The position numbers and the translations under genes are program-made. From Flavipsychrobacter sp. (lineage in GTDB: Bacteria; Bacteroidota; Bacteroidia; Chitinophagales; Chitinophagaceae), in contig JAEUVY010000049.1 of the NCBI GenBank assembly GCA_016786565.1, positions 57,637 through 121,636 of the forward strand: 64,000 bases of DNA, in the 5' to 3' direction. The notes beneath the pieces were generated by a model, which ran no database searches, was not told the origin of the DNA, and was given only the letters and a program-made list of their open reading frames with translations. This document shows, one piece after another, positions 38,506 to 47,509 of the stretch (within the stretch, counting starts at the first letter, position 1; every line of letters begins with the position of its first letter).

Positions 38506-39534
38506 ATGCAGTTCAGTGCACAACAGATAGCAGGCCTCCTTGGCGGAGTGATAGAGGGCAACCCGGAAGTTACCGTAAGTAAACTCTCGAAGATAGAAGA
38601 AGGAGTACCCGGTTCTATTTCGTTTCTCGCCAATCCCGTTTATACCCACTACATCTATACCACGAATGCATCGCTGGTGATAGTGAACAAAGATTTTGTG
38701 GCCACGGGTCCTATCAGTTCAACGCTCATAAGGGTGGAGAGTGCCGCGGCGGCATTCGCCAAGCTGCTGGAGATGTATAACCAGGTGAAGCTGAACAAGA
38801 CGGGAATCTCCAAACAGGCCTACATATCTGAAACTGCCACAGTGGGCACCAACATATATGCAGGTGAGTTTGCTGTAGTTAGCGACAATGCCCGCATAGG
38901 CAACAACGTAAAAATATATCCTCAGGTGTACATTGGCGACAATGTGACCATTGGCGATAATACCACCTTGTTTGCAGGTGTGAAGATCTATTCTGATTGT
39001 GTGATAGGCGCGAACTGTATCATACACTCCGGCACTGTGATAGGCAGCGATGGTTTCAGGTTTGAGCCGCAGAACGAAGAAGGCCAGCGCAAGGTGCCGC
39101 AGATCGGCAACGTGATCATAGAGGACGATGTGGAGATAGGTGCCAATTGTGCCATAGATCGCGCTACACTGGGATCTACCATTCTGCGTAAGGGCGTGAA
39201 GTTTGATAACCTGATACACATAGCCCACAATGTGGAAGTGGGTGAGAACAGCTATCTGGCAGCATGTAATGTGGTGGCCGGGTCTACCCGCATAGGCAAG
39301 AATTGTATGTTTAGCGGGCAGGTAGGTATAGTGGGTCATCTGCAGATCGCGGATAACACTATCATCACCGCGCAATCGGGCATATCAAAAAGCATTACCA
39401 AGCCAGGCGAGGTGTACATGGGTTCTCCTGCATTTGATGCCAATAAGTACCGCAAGGCATACATTCATTTCAGAAACCTGGACGGGCTTGCGCAACGCAT
39501 AGACAAGCTGGAGAAGCAGTCTAAAGGTCAGTAA
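38506..39534 (+). CDS. lpxD: UDP-3-O-acylglucosamine N-acyltransferase LpxD
   Basis: LpxD adds the second 3-hydroxyacyl chain in lipid A synthesis. The 342-residue protein has an N-terminal uridine-binding domain ([21 protein letters not shown]) and a left-handed beta-helix of hexapeptide repeats (about 110-310, e.g. [16 protein letters not shown]). The catalytic His is H241 in [13 protein letters not shown]-terminal helix follows (about 315-340). Usual length. Its last 7 bases overlap the end of the convergent gene at 39528. This copy is not in a bam-lpx cluster. Confidence 0.95.
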   Translation: MQFSAQQIAGLLGGVIEGNPEVTVSKLSKIEEGVPGSISFLANPVYTHYIYTTNASLVIVNKDFVATGPISSTLIRVESAAAAFAKLLEMYNQVKLNKTGISKQAYISETATVGTNIYAGEFAVVSDNARIGNNVKIYPQVYIGDNVTIGDNTTLFAGVKIYSDCVIGANCIIHSGTVIGSDGFRFEPQNEEGQRKVPQIGNVIIEDDVEIGANCAIDRATLGSTILRKGVKFDNLIHIAHNVEVGENSYLAACNVVAGSTRIGKNCMFSGQVGIVGHLQIADNTIITAQSGISKSITKPGEVYMGSPAFDANKYRKAYIHFRNLDGLAQRIDKLEKQSKGQ

Positions 39535-40325
39535 GAGATACGGATGGTGTGATAGTCGAGCGCACCTGCATCTGTAGCGTCTATGCCGAACAGATCGGTA
39601 GCGGCGCCGTGGTTGACTGCTATTTCCAAAAAACCGAGTTTATTAAAACGGCACAAAGGCGACTGTAGCGGCACATCGCTGTAGTGGTTGCTGATGGCAC
39701 TGATAAGTCCGCTACGGAAGGTGCGTATGCGGAACGGGCGGCCGCTTGTGTGTTGGTCGAATTCTTCCTTTCTCAGATTCAGTACAAGATTGTTGTAGCG
39801 GTCGCGGCGAAGTATGCGGCACGCGATGCCCACAGGTGTGACCTGCGGCGCGGGCAATGGCGGTAACATGTAGGGAGCCACAGGTGTGAATGAATCGGTT
39901 GCGCCGGTCTCTATTGCTTCCATTGCATTGATAGCTTCCTGCAGCCACTTGTCGGTACTATAAGGCCGGGAGAAGCGGGCTATTAGCAACGCATCGGAAG
40001 GGGCAAACCCTGACGGCATGCCGGACAGGATGCCATTGTCGGGCAGAATGAAGTAGTGCCCACCGTGCATGGCCAGTAGCAACGCAGGCGGATTTTCTTT
40101 GTCCATGAACATACCCGTGAGCACCACATGTATGGTGCCTGAGGGGTAGCTGTAGCAACTATCGGCAAGCAGGTAGCCGGTCTCGCGCCGGTCGTGCCGG
40201 GGCACATGGTGGCAGATGTCTGTAACAAGCGCATGAGGCATACGTTGTGTGATGGCCGCTTTGATGCGAGCCACTGAACCATCGCGGGTGCCGAGATCGG
40301 ACAGAAGTGTGATGATGCGTGCCAT
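39528..40325 (-). CDS. SAM hydroxide adenosyltransferase family protein with altered active site
   Basis: The 265-residue protein belongs to the DUF62/fluorinase superfamily: it starts [22 protein letters not shown] and has YPSGTIHVV and [11 protein letters not shown], matching family segments. Typical members hydrolyse S-adenosylmethionine to adenosine and methionine with an Asp-Arg-His triad in which the Asp and Arg belong to a DPGVG..R motif. Here that motif is replaced by [12 protein letters not shown], so the triad is incomplete. Some Bacteroidota relatives, as far as I recall, also vary here. It starts inside the stop codon of the TPR gene (TAATG). Confidence 0.82.
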   Translation of the reverse strand: MARIITLLSDLGTRDGSVARIKAAITQRMPHALVTDICHHVPRHDRRETGYLLADSCYSYPSGTIHVVLTGMFMDKENPPALLLAMHGGHYFILPDNGILSGMPSGFAPSDALLIARFSRPYSTDKWLQEAINAMEAIETGATDSFTPVAPYMLPPLPAPQVTPVGIACRILRRDRYNNLVLNLRKEEFDQHTSGRPFRIRTFRSGLISAISNHYSDVPLQSPLCRFNKLGFLEIAVNHGAATDLFGIDATDAGALDYHTIRISY

Positions 40326-42352
40326 TACCGTCCCTGCAGCATAGCGTAGTATGCCGGATCTATTTGTTTAAAGCCAAGAGATAAAGCCTGTTGCACATCC
40401 TGCAATGCGGCTACCCTGTTGCCCTGTTGGGTGTAGCAGTAAGAGCGCGCGTAGTAGATCTCGCCCAGTTGCGGGTTGATACGCAACGCGTTCTCGAAAT
40501 CGCGCATGGCCTCGTCGCAACGTTTGAGCCTGTGCAACAGACGGCCGCGGTTGAGGTAGGGCGCATACATATCGGGGTTCTGCGACACTGCTATGCCATA
40601 TTCTTTCAGTGCCGAATCGGGCATACGCATCATATCGTAGAGGTTGCCGAGGTTGCTATGGGCCTCGGGGAAGTGATAGCGGTAGCCGATGGCATTGCGG
40701 AAGCAGATGAACGAAGAATCGGGTTGACGGGCGATGGCGTAGATGATGGCCAGACCGAGGTAGGCATTGGCGTTGCCCTCTTTGTTGTTCAGTTTCAGTC
40801 CGTCGTAGTAATAGACGCGTGCTTCCTCAAACCGGTTTGCCGCACGGAAAAGTTCGCCCAGCGATACGCGCGGATTGGCGAAGTTGGGGTCGAGTTCTAT
40901 GGCACGCTTCAGCAGCGAGTAGGACGAGTCGAAATAGATCTTTCTTTCCTGTTCGTTCACACTCTCGTTGAAGAGATTGAAGTATTGAAAGCCCAGGTTA
41001 TTGAACGCGTTGGATGCCTTGGGTTGTTTTTCGATTTCGTCGCGCCACAGGCTGGTGGTGTCATACCATGCCTTGCAGCGTTCGGTGGTCTGGAAGCCGA
41101 GGTAGAGAGAATAGGCTGCGGTGACCGCCAGTAGTAAATTGCCGGTAGTGCGGTTGGCACCTTCTTCAAAGAACGTAGAGATAGCATAACCCGCCATAAA
41201 GAACAGGCCCATGTAGGGAATGTAGGAATAGCGGTCGGCAACAATGGCACCACCCACCGGAATGAACTGCAGCAGCAGGGCGATATTGACCAGGAAGAAT
41301 AGAGAGCCGAACACCACCACCTTGTTCTTTCTGAAGTACCACACGAGGGCTAAGATGCCCAATGCAATGAGCGGATAGATGTAGTAATAGCCGGGCAGTG
41401 CGCCATTATCCTTTGACGGGTAGGGGTAGAAGCAACTGAGCCCCAGTGGCGCAACAGCCTTCCACAGGTAGGTGATGAAGGCATAACCGCCCAGGCCTAT
41501 ACGCTCTATGAAGTTGAACGAAACGTATTTAGTCTCCAGCGAACCGAATGACTTCTGGTCTATCATGGACCTGATGCCGAACGCTACCGAGATAGCGAGC
41601 AACGGCAGCTTCTCCAGAAACATATTCTTGTTCCATTCGTTGCGCTCGTAATAGTCAATGAGCAGCAGTACCAGCGGCAGCGTCACCGCTACCGGCTTTG
41701 ACAGCAGAGAACATATGAAAAGCACGATGACGCCCGCATACCATAGTTTTTTGTTGCTGCCCGCGGCGCGCAGGTAGTATAGATGCGCAAGACATGCAGC
41801 CATGTAAAAGGTGCCATACAGCACATCTTTGCGGCCGGCCAGCCATGCTACAGATTCTACGTGCATGGGATGAAGACCAAACAGCACAGCGGTAATGGCG
41901 GCTGCTACGGTGCGTTGTGTGAGCGCTTTGGTGAAGAAGTAAACAAGCAGTGTAACAACTATGTGCAGCAATACGCTGTCCAGGTGATACAGCCACGGTT
42001 CCAGCCGCACAAAGCTATATTCTATGGCATAGCTGAGAATGGTAAGCGGGTGATAGTTTCCCATGATGGGGGTGGTGAAGATCTGCTTCAACCCTTCACC
42101 CGAAAGGTCCTTAATGAGGGCATTGTCACGGATGTAGCCCGGATCGTCCCAGTTGGTCAGCAGGTTGTTGGTGCTGGTCTTGTAGAACAGCCACGTAACG
42201 AGCGCGATGGCACCGGCAATAAAAAACTGCAACCGCCTGCCCGAGAAAAACGGAGCAGAGGGTGTGGCTGATCTTGTGTTGTCGTTTTGTGGTCTTGGTC
42301 GGGCGGGTGCCTGTTGGTTGGGCACCACCTGCCTTGGTTTGTTTTTTGCCAT
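40325..42352 (-). CDS. Polytopic membrane protein with TPR tail (GT-C/TMTC-like)
   Basis: The 675-residue protein has a Pro-rich cytosolic N-terminus (1-40), then about ten to twelve membrane segments (about 45-430). The first outer loop has the Asp pair NWDDPGYI and the region HPMHVESVAWLAGRKDVLYG, as in GT-C glycosyltransferases and TMTC/O-mannosyltransferase-like proteins. The C-terminal part (about 440-675) is a run of TPR repeats (e.g. AHSNLGNLYDMMRMPDSALKEY). It may transfer a lipid-linked sugar to exported proteins, with TPRs binding partners. It is coupled by TAATG to the SAM-hydrolase-like gene. Confidence 0.83.
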   Translation of the reverse strand: MAKNKPRQVVPNQQAPARPRPQNDNTRSATPSAPFFSGRRLQFFIAGAIALVTWLFYKTSTNNLLTNWDDPGYIRDNALIKDLSGEGLKQIFTTPIMGNYHPLTILSYAIEYSFVRLEPWLYHLDSVLLHIVVTLLVYFFTKALTQRTVAAAITAVLFGLHPMHVESVAWLAGRKDVLYGTFYMAACLAHLYYLRAAGSNKKLWYAGVIVLFICSLLSKPVAVTLPLVLLLIDYYERNEWNKNMFLEKLPLLAISVAFGIRSMIDQKSFGSLETKYVSFNFIERIGLGGYAFITYLWKAVAPLGLSCFYPYPSKDNGALPGYYYIYPLIALGILALVWYFRKNKVVVFGSLFFLVNIALLLQFIPVGGAIVADRYSYIPYMGLFFMAGYAISTFFEEGANRTTGNLLLAVTAAYSLYLGFQTTERCKAWYDTTSLWRDEIEKQPKASNAFNNLGFQYFNLFNESVNEQERKIYFDSSYSLLKRAIELDPNFANPRVSLGELFRAANRFEEARVYYYDGLKLNNKEGNANAYLGLAIIYAIARQPDSSFICFRNAIGYRYHFPEAHSNLGNLYDMMRMPDSALKEYGIAVSQNPDMYAPYLNRGRLLHRLKRCDEAMRDFENALRINPQLGEIYYARSYCYTQQGNRVAALQDVQQALSLGFKQIDPAYYAMLQGR

Positions 42353-42411
42353 GCACCCTAAAAATACTTTAAGATGTTGATTGTAAAAAATGCAGCCTCC
42401 CCCTAAACAAA

Positions 42412-42439
42412 GATGGCTGCCCTTTCCGGGGCAGCCATC
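42412..42439 (-). terminator. Terminator of the second giant T9SS gene
   Basis: An 11-bp stem GATGGCTGCCC (42412-42422) pairs perfectly with 42429-42439 around a 6-nt loop. The minus strand continues TTTGTTT. Confidence 0.8.
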
Positions 42440-42460
42440 GTAAAAATTGTGGTAACTGAA

Positions 42461-45400
42461 TTATTGTTTTACCAGCTTCTGCACCTTCAGTTGGTGACCG
42501 TCGCTGTCCAGTATAGACACGAGGTACAGGCCGTTGGCAAGACCGGCGATGTTCACCTCATGCGCATCGGCCACATCGGCAACTACCTTTCCGTCTACAG
42601 TTGAGATAACCGCGCGTACAGAGACCGGAGATTCGATGAATACCGTTTCGCTGGCCGGGTTAGGGAAGATGACGATGTCTGACGGTTTCAGATCGGCGAT
42701 ACCTGTTGTAGTGTTCAGTACATACACAGCGCTCATTGACTGACAGCCATTGGTGTCGGTAACGGCCACTTTGTAGTTGCCCGGACCTGTAGATGGTGTC
42801 ATGTAAGAGGTGGCACCCGGAATAGCTACGAGGTTCTTATACCACTGATAAGTGATATAGTAGTTGCCTGTTCTGAGGGCAGTGCCTGTGAAGCTGATCG
42901 GAGGATCCGGCAGTGGCACCTGCGAAACAGCGATAGGCGCGGTTGACGCAGTGCAGCTCGATGGCACCGATATAGTGCATGAGTAGTTGCCCGGTGTGGT
43001 AGCGCTGTAGGTAGGGTTGGTTGCTCCTACAATGGCACTGGTGTTGAAGTACCACTGATAGCTGATAGCGTAGCCAAGCGTTGAAGCGCTTGTAGAAAGG
43101 AGCGCGCTGCCGCCCCAGCAGAATTTAGCAGGTGTAAGCGCGATCACTGAAGGAGATGATACAACATCTACAGTAGTGTCGGCATGTGTCATGTCGGTGC
43201 AACCGGTGGTTATGTTGGTGACACGCACACGGTAGCCACCTGTGGTGTTGGCGATGTACACCGCATTAGTAGCACCTGTAATGGCAACACCATTGCGGTA
43301 CCACTGATAATTGAAGCCCGGAGCAGCAGACAGTGATACGATACCGCCGCTGCAGAAGATGCGCGGACCACCCGGGGTGATGGTAACATTCGGCAGCGGA
43401 TTTACAGTGATGATGCTGTTTGCGGTAGTGGTGCTGCAGCCTGATGTATTGGAGACAATGCAGTAGTATGTCTCTGCAGAAGTAACTGTGTATGAAACGG
43501 AGGTAGCACCTGCGATAGCGCCGGCACTGTTGTACCATTGGTAGGTATATCCGGTGCCTGCATCAGCCGTAAGTGTAACGCTGCTGCCATTGCAGATAGT
43601 GAGCGGACCTGAAGCACTTACCACACCGCCCGGTGCCGCGAGTACGGTAATGGTCTCTGGGGCAGACATTGCCCAGCATCCTGAACTGTTGGTGACGCGT
43701 ACACGGTAGGTACCCGCTGTAATGGCGCTGTAGGTGCTGGTTGTGGCACCGCTTATCGCAACGCCGCCCAGCTCCCACTGGTAGGTAAGGCCCACGCCTG
43801 TGTTAGCGTTCATTGTAACAGGAGTGCCTGCGCATGTGGTGGTAGACCCACCCGGAACAGTGATCGTTGCTGTAGCCGGAATTACTGTTACACCCACCGG
43901 TGAAGACAGTGTTGCGCAACCCGCAGTTGCCGAAACACGAACACGGTAAGTGCCCGCCGTGCCGGTAGTGTAGATAGATGAAGTAGCACCTGTGATGAGT
44001 GTCGCACCGTTGTACCACTCATATGTAACACCCGGAGAGGTGGTAGATGTGAGTGTTACGAAGTCGCCGGGACACAGCACTGTATCGCCTATGATGGAGA
44101 CAATAGCTGTTGGTGCGGTTGTTACCGTTGCTACTGTTGTAGTGAGACAGCCGGTAGGCAGTGTGTAGGTAATAATGGTCGTTCCTGTGGCAATGCCCGA
44201 AAGCACACCCGATGTGCTGCCTATTGTGCCTGCAGCCGCGTTGCTGCTGCTCCATGTACCACCTGTTGATGGGTTGGTGAGTGTAACGTTGGTAGCAGGG
44301 CAAAGCGTGGTAGAACCACCGATAGTGCCAGGCAGCGGATTGACTGTTATGTTACGCGCACGGATACAACCATTGACTGGGTGCGTGTAGGTAATGGTAG
44401 CGGTGCCTGCGTTATTGCCCGTCATTACGCCTGTGGCAGAGCCGATAGAGGCATTGGTGGCGTTGCTGCTGGTCCATAAGCCACCGGTAGGCGTGGAAGT
44501 GTAGGTTACAGTTGCACCTACGCACAGGGCGTTTGTGGTGGGGGTGAATGCCGCAGGGCGTGCGTTAACGGTAATCACTGTTGTACGGATACATCCCACC
44601 GCGCTTGTATAAGTGATGGTAGTAGTGCCGGCGCTCAGGCCCGTTACCACACCGCCGCCGTTAACAGTGCCTGAGGCCGGTGTGCTGCTGCTCCATGTAC
44701 CGCCCGGAGGTGTTGATGACAATGTAGTGGTGGAGTTTTCGCATACTGTGGTGACGCCTGTGATGACACCGGGCAGGTTGTTCACCGTAACAGTGAGTGT
44801 TTCGAAACAGCCGTTGGCAGTGACGTAAGAGATGGTAGTTGTACCTGCGGCGATACCCGTTACAACGCCTGTTGCGTCAATAGTACCGGCAGCAGTGTTG
44901 CTGCTGCTCCAGGTGCCGCCTGCGGTTGTATTGGCAAGCGCAGTTGTTTGGCCTATACAAACCGATGGTGAACCGGTTATGACTGCCGGTGAGGCGATAA
45001 CGGTTACAATACGTGATGCAGAACAGCCTGTGCCGATGGTATAAACGATATTGGTAGTACCAACAGTGAGACCCGTTACCAGGCCGGTAGCATTAACTGT
45101 GCCTACTGCAGTGTTGCTGCTGCTCCATGTGCCACCGGCGCTGCTATTTGTCAGTGCGGTGGTCCGTCCGGTGCAGACAGTTGCAGTGCCTGCAATGGCA
45201 GGAGGAGGCGGTGCTACTGTTACTACAATAGTGCGCCTGCAGCCTGTAGCAAATGAATAGCTGATGGTGGTGGTGCCTGTTGAAATGCCGCCCACAATGC
45301 CGGTGGCAGCACCCACGGTACCTACAGCCGGTGTGGAAGACTGCCACGTTCCGCCGGCAGAGCTACTAAGTGTAATTGTGAGACCGATGCAGACCGATGG

Positions 45401-47389
45401 AGTGCCGGTGATAGGTGCCGGAGTTGGGTTCACTGTTACTGTAATGGTGCGGAAACAACCCGATGGCATCATGTAGGTGACTGATGAAGTACCTGCGGAG
45501 ATGCCGGTGAATACGCCTGTTGCCGTATCTATGGTGCCTACTGCAGGAGCACTGCTGGACCACGAGCCGCCTGCAAGTGCATTGGTAAGCGTAGTGGAAG
45601 ACTCAACACATACTGTTGGTGTGCCGCCAATGCTCAATGGCTGAGCATTTACAGTGATTGTCAGCGTAACCATACAGCCTGTTGATATCTTGTAAGTGAT
45701 AAGCGCAGTACCCGCCGAGTTGCCGATAAGCAGACCGGTACCGGATACGCTTGCAACAGATTCGTTGCTACTGCTCCAGAAACCACCCGGTGTGGCACTG
45801 GATAGCGGTGTGCTGGCACCCTCGCATACGGTTGGTGTGCCTGTGATGGCTGATGGAAGCGGGTTGATCGTTAGCTCAATGGTAGAGATGCAACCGGCCG
45901 GAGTGGTATAGCTGATGAGCGGATTTCCCGCGCCAACGCCTGTGGTTATACCTGTGGTAGGTACAACAGTGGCCAATAAAGTGCTGCTTGAGCTCCAAGT
46001 GCCGCCCGGTACCGCGTTTGAGAAGGTGGTCACATCTCCGATACACATCATCGGGAATCCTCCGATAGATGCTTTCGGGTTGACTGTAATTGTTCTTGTA
46101 GAAAAACAACCGGTAGGAACACGGTATGTGATCATTGTTGTACCAGCACTTATACCCACAACCAGGCCGGTAGTGGAACCCACCGAAGCAACAGAAGGGT
46201 TGGAGCTGCTCCAGGTGGCACCTGCAACTACAGGTGGTGCAACACTGAGCGCGATGGTGTCGCCGAAACAAACCATAGAAGGACCGGTAATAGGAGGAGG
46301 AATAGGTGTCGGATTCACTGTTACCACCGCAGTCACTACACACGTGCTTACAGTGTAGGTAATGGTGGCTGTGCCGGATGTAACGCCTGTAACAATACCT
46401 GTGCCCGGTGCTACTGTAGCGACAGAAGGAGTTGAACTGCTCCATACGCCGCCGGGGAACGGATGACTGAGTGCGGTAGTAAGGCCTACACAGGTGCTGA
46501 GTCCGCCTTCAATTTCAGGGCAGGTCAGTGATACTGTGAAGTTGTCGAAGTAAGCGTTTTGTACGTCTGGTATGAGGCTCGTGTAGAGGACACTATAGTT
46601 GCCATAAAAACCAAAGTGAGTTGCGGCAGTACCGGTAAAGGTTGCATCAACAGCAGACCCTATCAGTGTTGATACGCCTGTAGATGGATCGGAGAATCCT
46701 CCCGGGCCATCATCGCGTAGGTACATGCGCCAGGTATCAGAAAGAGGATCGTAAAGTATCCGCACGCTGGCGTAGTTGGTAGCAGCTACCAGGGCCGAGG
46801 TGGGAGTTGAAATGATGGGTGTTACAGACCCTGTAAGGCCACCCGTGAAACGAACAAGCTGTAAGCCCGACGGCGCTGTAGGATTGTAAATGACCGCATA
46901 ACCCGATCCTGTACTGCGCACATCAGCGTCGGTGGATGTAAGCACCACTGCGGCTTCGTTCTGGCCTGCAAGGAATCCTGTAGTGGGCGTGCTGGTCCTG
47001 ATGTTGAACGTCCAGTTTACCACCTCAGTATTGGATGCGAGTGTAGTGTTGAACGGTGCGGAATAGCCTGCAAGCGGAGCCGTGGTATAGGCATAGCCGT
47101 TATTGGTGGTTCCCAATACGTTGGCTACACTCACCCATGCGGCCAGTATATTATCGGTGAGGATCGCGGCACCAACAGGACCGCCTATCTGTGTTCCCGC
47201 TGCACTGCCCGGCAGCACGTCGCTGCTGGCAGAAACATGAGTAAAAGTGAGCGAAGGCGTACCGCCCGGAAAAGGAGAAAGCCCCCCTATACCCGGAAAC
47301 GCATTGGTGTAAACAACTGTCTGTCCGTATGTGTTCAGTGCCAGAAATGAACATACAGACAGGATAGAAAATAGTAACAATTTCTTCAT
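42461..47389 (-). CDS. Giant secreted protein with concanavalin-like head, 11 BIG2-like and about 6 Ig-like repeats, T9SS sorting domain
   Basis: The 1642-residue protein has a signal peptide (MKKLLLFSILSVCSFLALNTYGQ). ATG 47389 is preferred to one ten codons upstream because the signal peptide starts there. Residues about 25-285 form a beta-sandwich region like concanavalin/LamG (AVIYNPTAPSGLQLVRF, DPLSDTWRMYLRDD). Then come 11 modules of about 72 residues of the same kind as in the 7312-11232 protein (VCxG...GGTWSSS...ITYT..GC), followed by about six modules of another Ig type marked by TYQW(Y/E) and GTYRVRVT. The C-terminus is a T9SS type-A domain (VIFPNPASETVFI). It is likely a cell-surface adhesin or matrix protein; the ligand is unknown. 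Confidence 0.9.
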   Translation of the reverse strand: MKKLLLFSILSVCSFLALNTYGQTVVYTNAFPGIGGLSPFPGGTPSLTFTHVSASSDVLPGSAAGTQIGGPVGAAILTDNILAAWVSVANVLGTTNNGYAYTTAPLAGYSAPFNTTLASNTEVVNWTFNIRTSTPTTGFLAGQNEAAVVLTSTDADVRSTGSGYAVIYNPTAPSGLQLVRFTGGLTGSVTPIISTPTSALVAATNYASVRILYDPLSDTWRMYLRDDGPGGFSDPSTGVSTLIGSAVDATFTGTAATHFGFYGNYSVLYTSLIPDVQNAYFDNFTVSLTCPEIEGGLSTCVGLTTALSHPFPGGVWSSSTPSVATVAPGTGIVTGVTSGTATITYTVSTCVVTAVVTVNPTPIPPPITGPSMVCFGDTIALSVAPPVVAGATWSSSNPSVASVGSTTGLVVGISAGTTMITYRVPTGCFSTRTITVNPKASIGGFPMMCIGDVTTFSNAVPGGTWSSSSTLLATVVPTTGITTGVGAGNPLISYTTPAGCISTIELTINPLPSAITGTPTVCEGASTPLSSATPGGFWSSSNESVASVSGTGLLIGNSAGTALITYKISTGCMVTLTITVNAQPLSIGGTPTVCVESSTTLTNALAGGSWSSSAPAVGTIDTATGVFTGISAGTSSVTYMMPSGCFRTITVTVNPTPAPITGTPSVCIGLTITLSSSAGGTWQSSTPAVGTVGAATGIVGGISTGTTTISYSFATGCRRTIVVTVAPPPPAIAGTATVCTGRTTALTNSSAGGTWSSSNTAVGTVNATGLVTGLTVGTTNIVYTIGTGCSASRIVTVIASPAVITGSPSVCIGQTTALANTTAGGTWSSSNTAAGTIDATGVVTGIAAGTTTISYVTANGCFETLTVTVNNLPGVITGVTTVCENSTTTLSSTPPGGTWSSSTPASGTVNGGGVVTGLSAGTTTITYTSAVGCIRTTVITVNARPAAFTPTTNALCVGATVTYTSTPTGGLWTSSNATNASIGSATGVMTGNNAGTATITYTHPVNGCIRARNITVNPLPGTIGGSTTLCPATNVTLTNPSTGGTWSSSNAAAGTIGSTSGVLSGIATGTTIITYTLPTGCLTTTVATVTTAPTAIVSIIGDTVLCPGDFVTLTSTTSPGVTYEWYNGATLITGATSSIYTTGTAGTYRVRVSATAGCATLSSPVGVTVIPATATITVPGGSTTTCAGTPVTMNANTGVGLTYQWELGGVAISGATTSTYSAITAGTYRVRVTNSSGCWAMSAPETITVLAAPGGVVSASGPLTICNGSSVTLTADAGTGYTYQWYNSAGAIAGATSVSYTVTSAETYYCIVSNTSGCSTTTANSIITVNPLPNVTITPGGPRIFCSGGIVSLSAAPGFNYQWYRNGVAITGATNAVYIANTTGGYRVRVTNITTGCTDMTHADTTVDVVSSPSVIALTPAKFCWGGSALLSTSASTLGYAISYQWYFNTSAIVGATNPTYSATTPGNYSCTISVPSSCTASTAPIAVSQVPLPDPPISFTGTALRTGNYYITYQWYKNLVAIPGATSYMTPSTGPGNYKVAVTDTNGCQSMSAVYVLNTTTGIADLKPSDIVIFPNPASETVFIESPVSVRAVISTVDGKVVADVADAHEVNIAGLANGLYLVSILDSDGHQLKVQKLVKQ

Positions 47390-47509
47390 GACTCGATTTT
47401 TTGTCCGTCCAACAAGCAAGATAAGAAATATATCTGCAGAGTGTACAAAAAACCAAATATCACTATGTAATACAGAGAATTGGGGGTGTATTAACGGTCT
47501 GTTATATGT

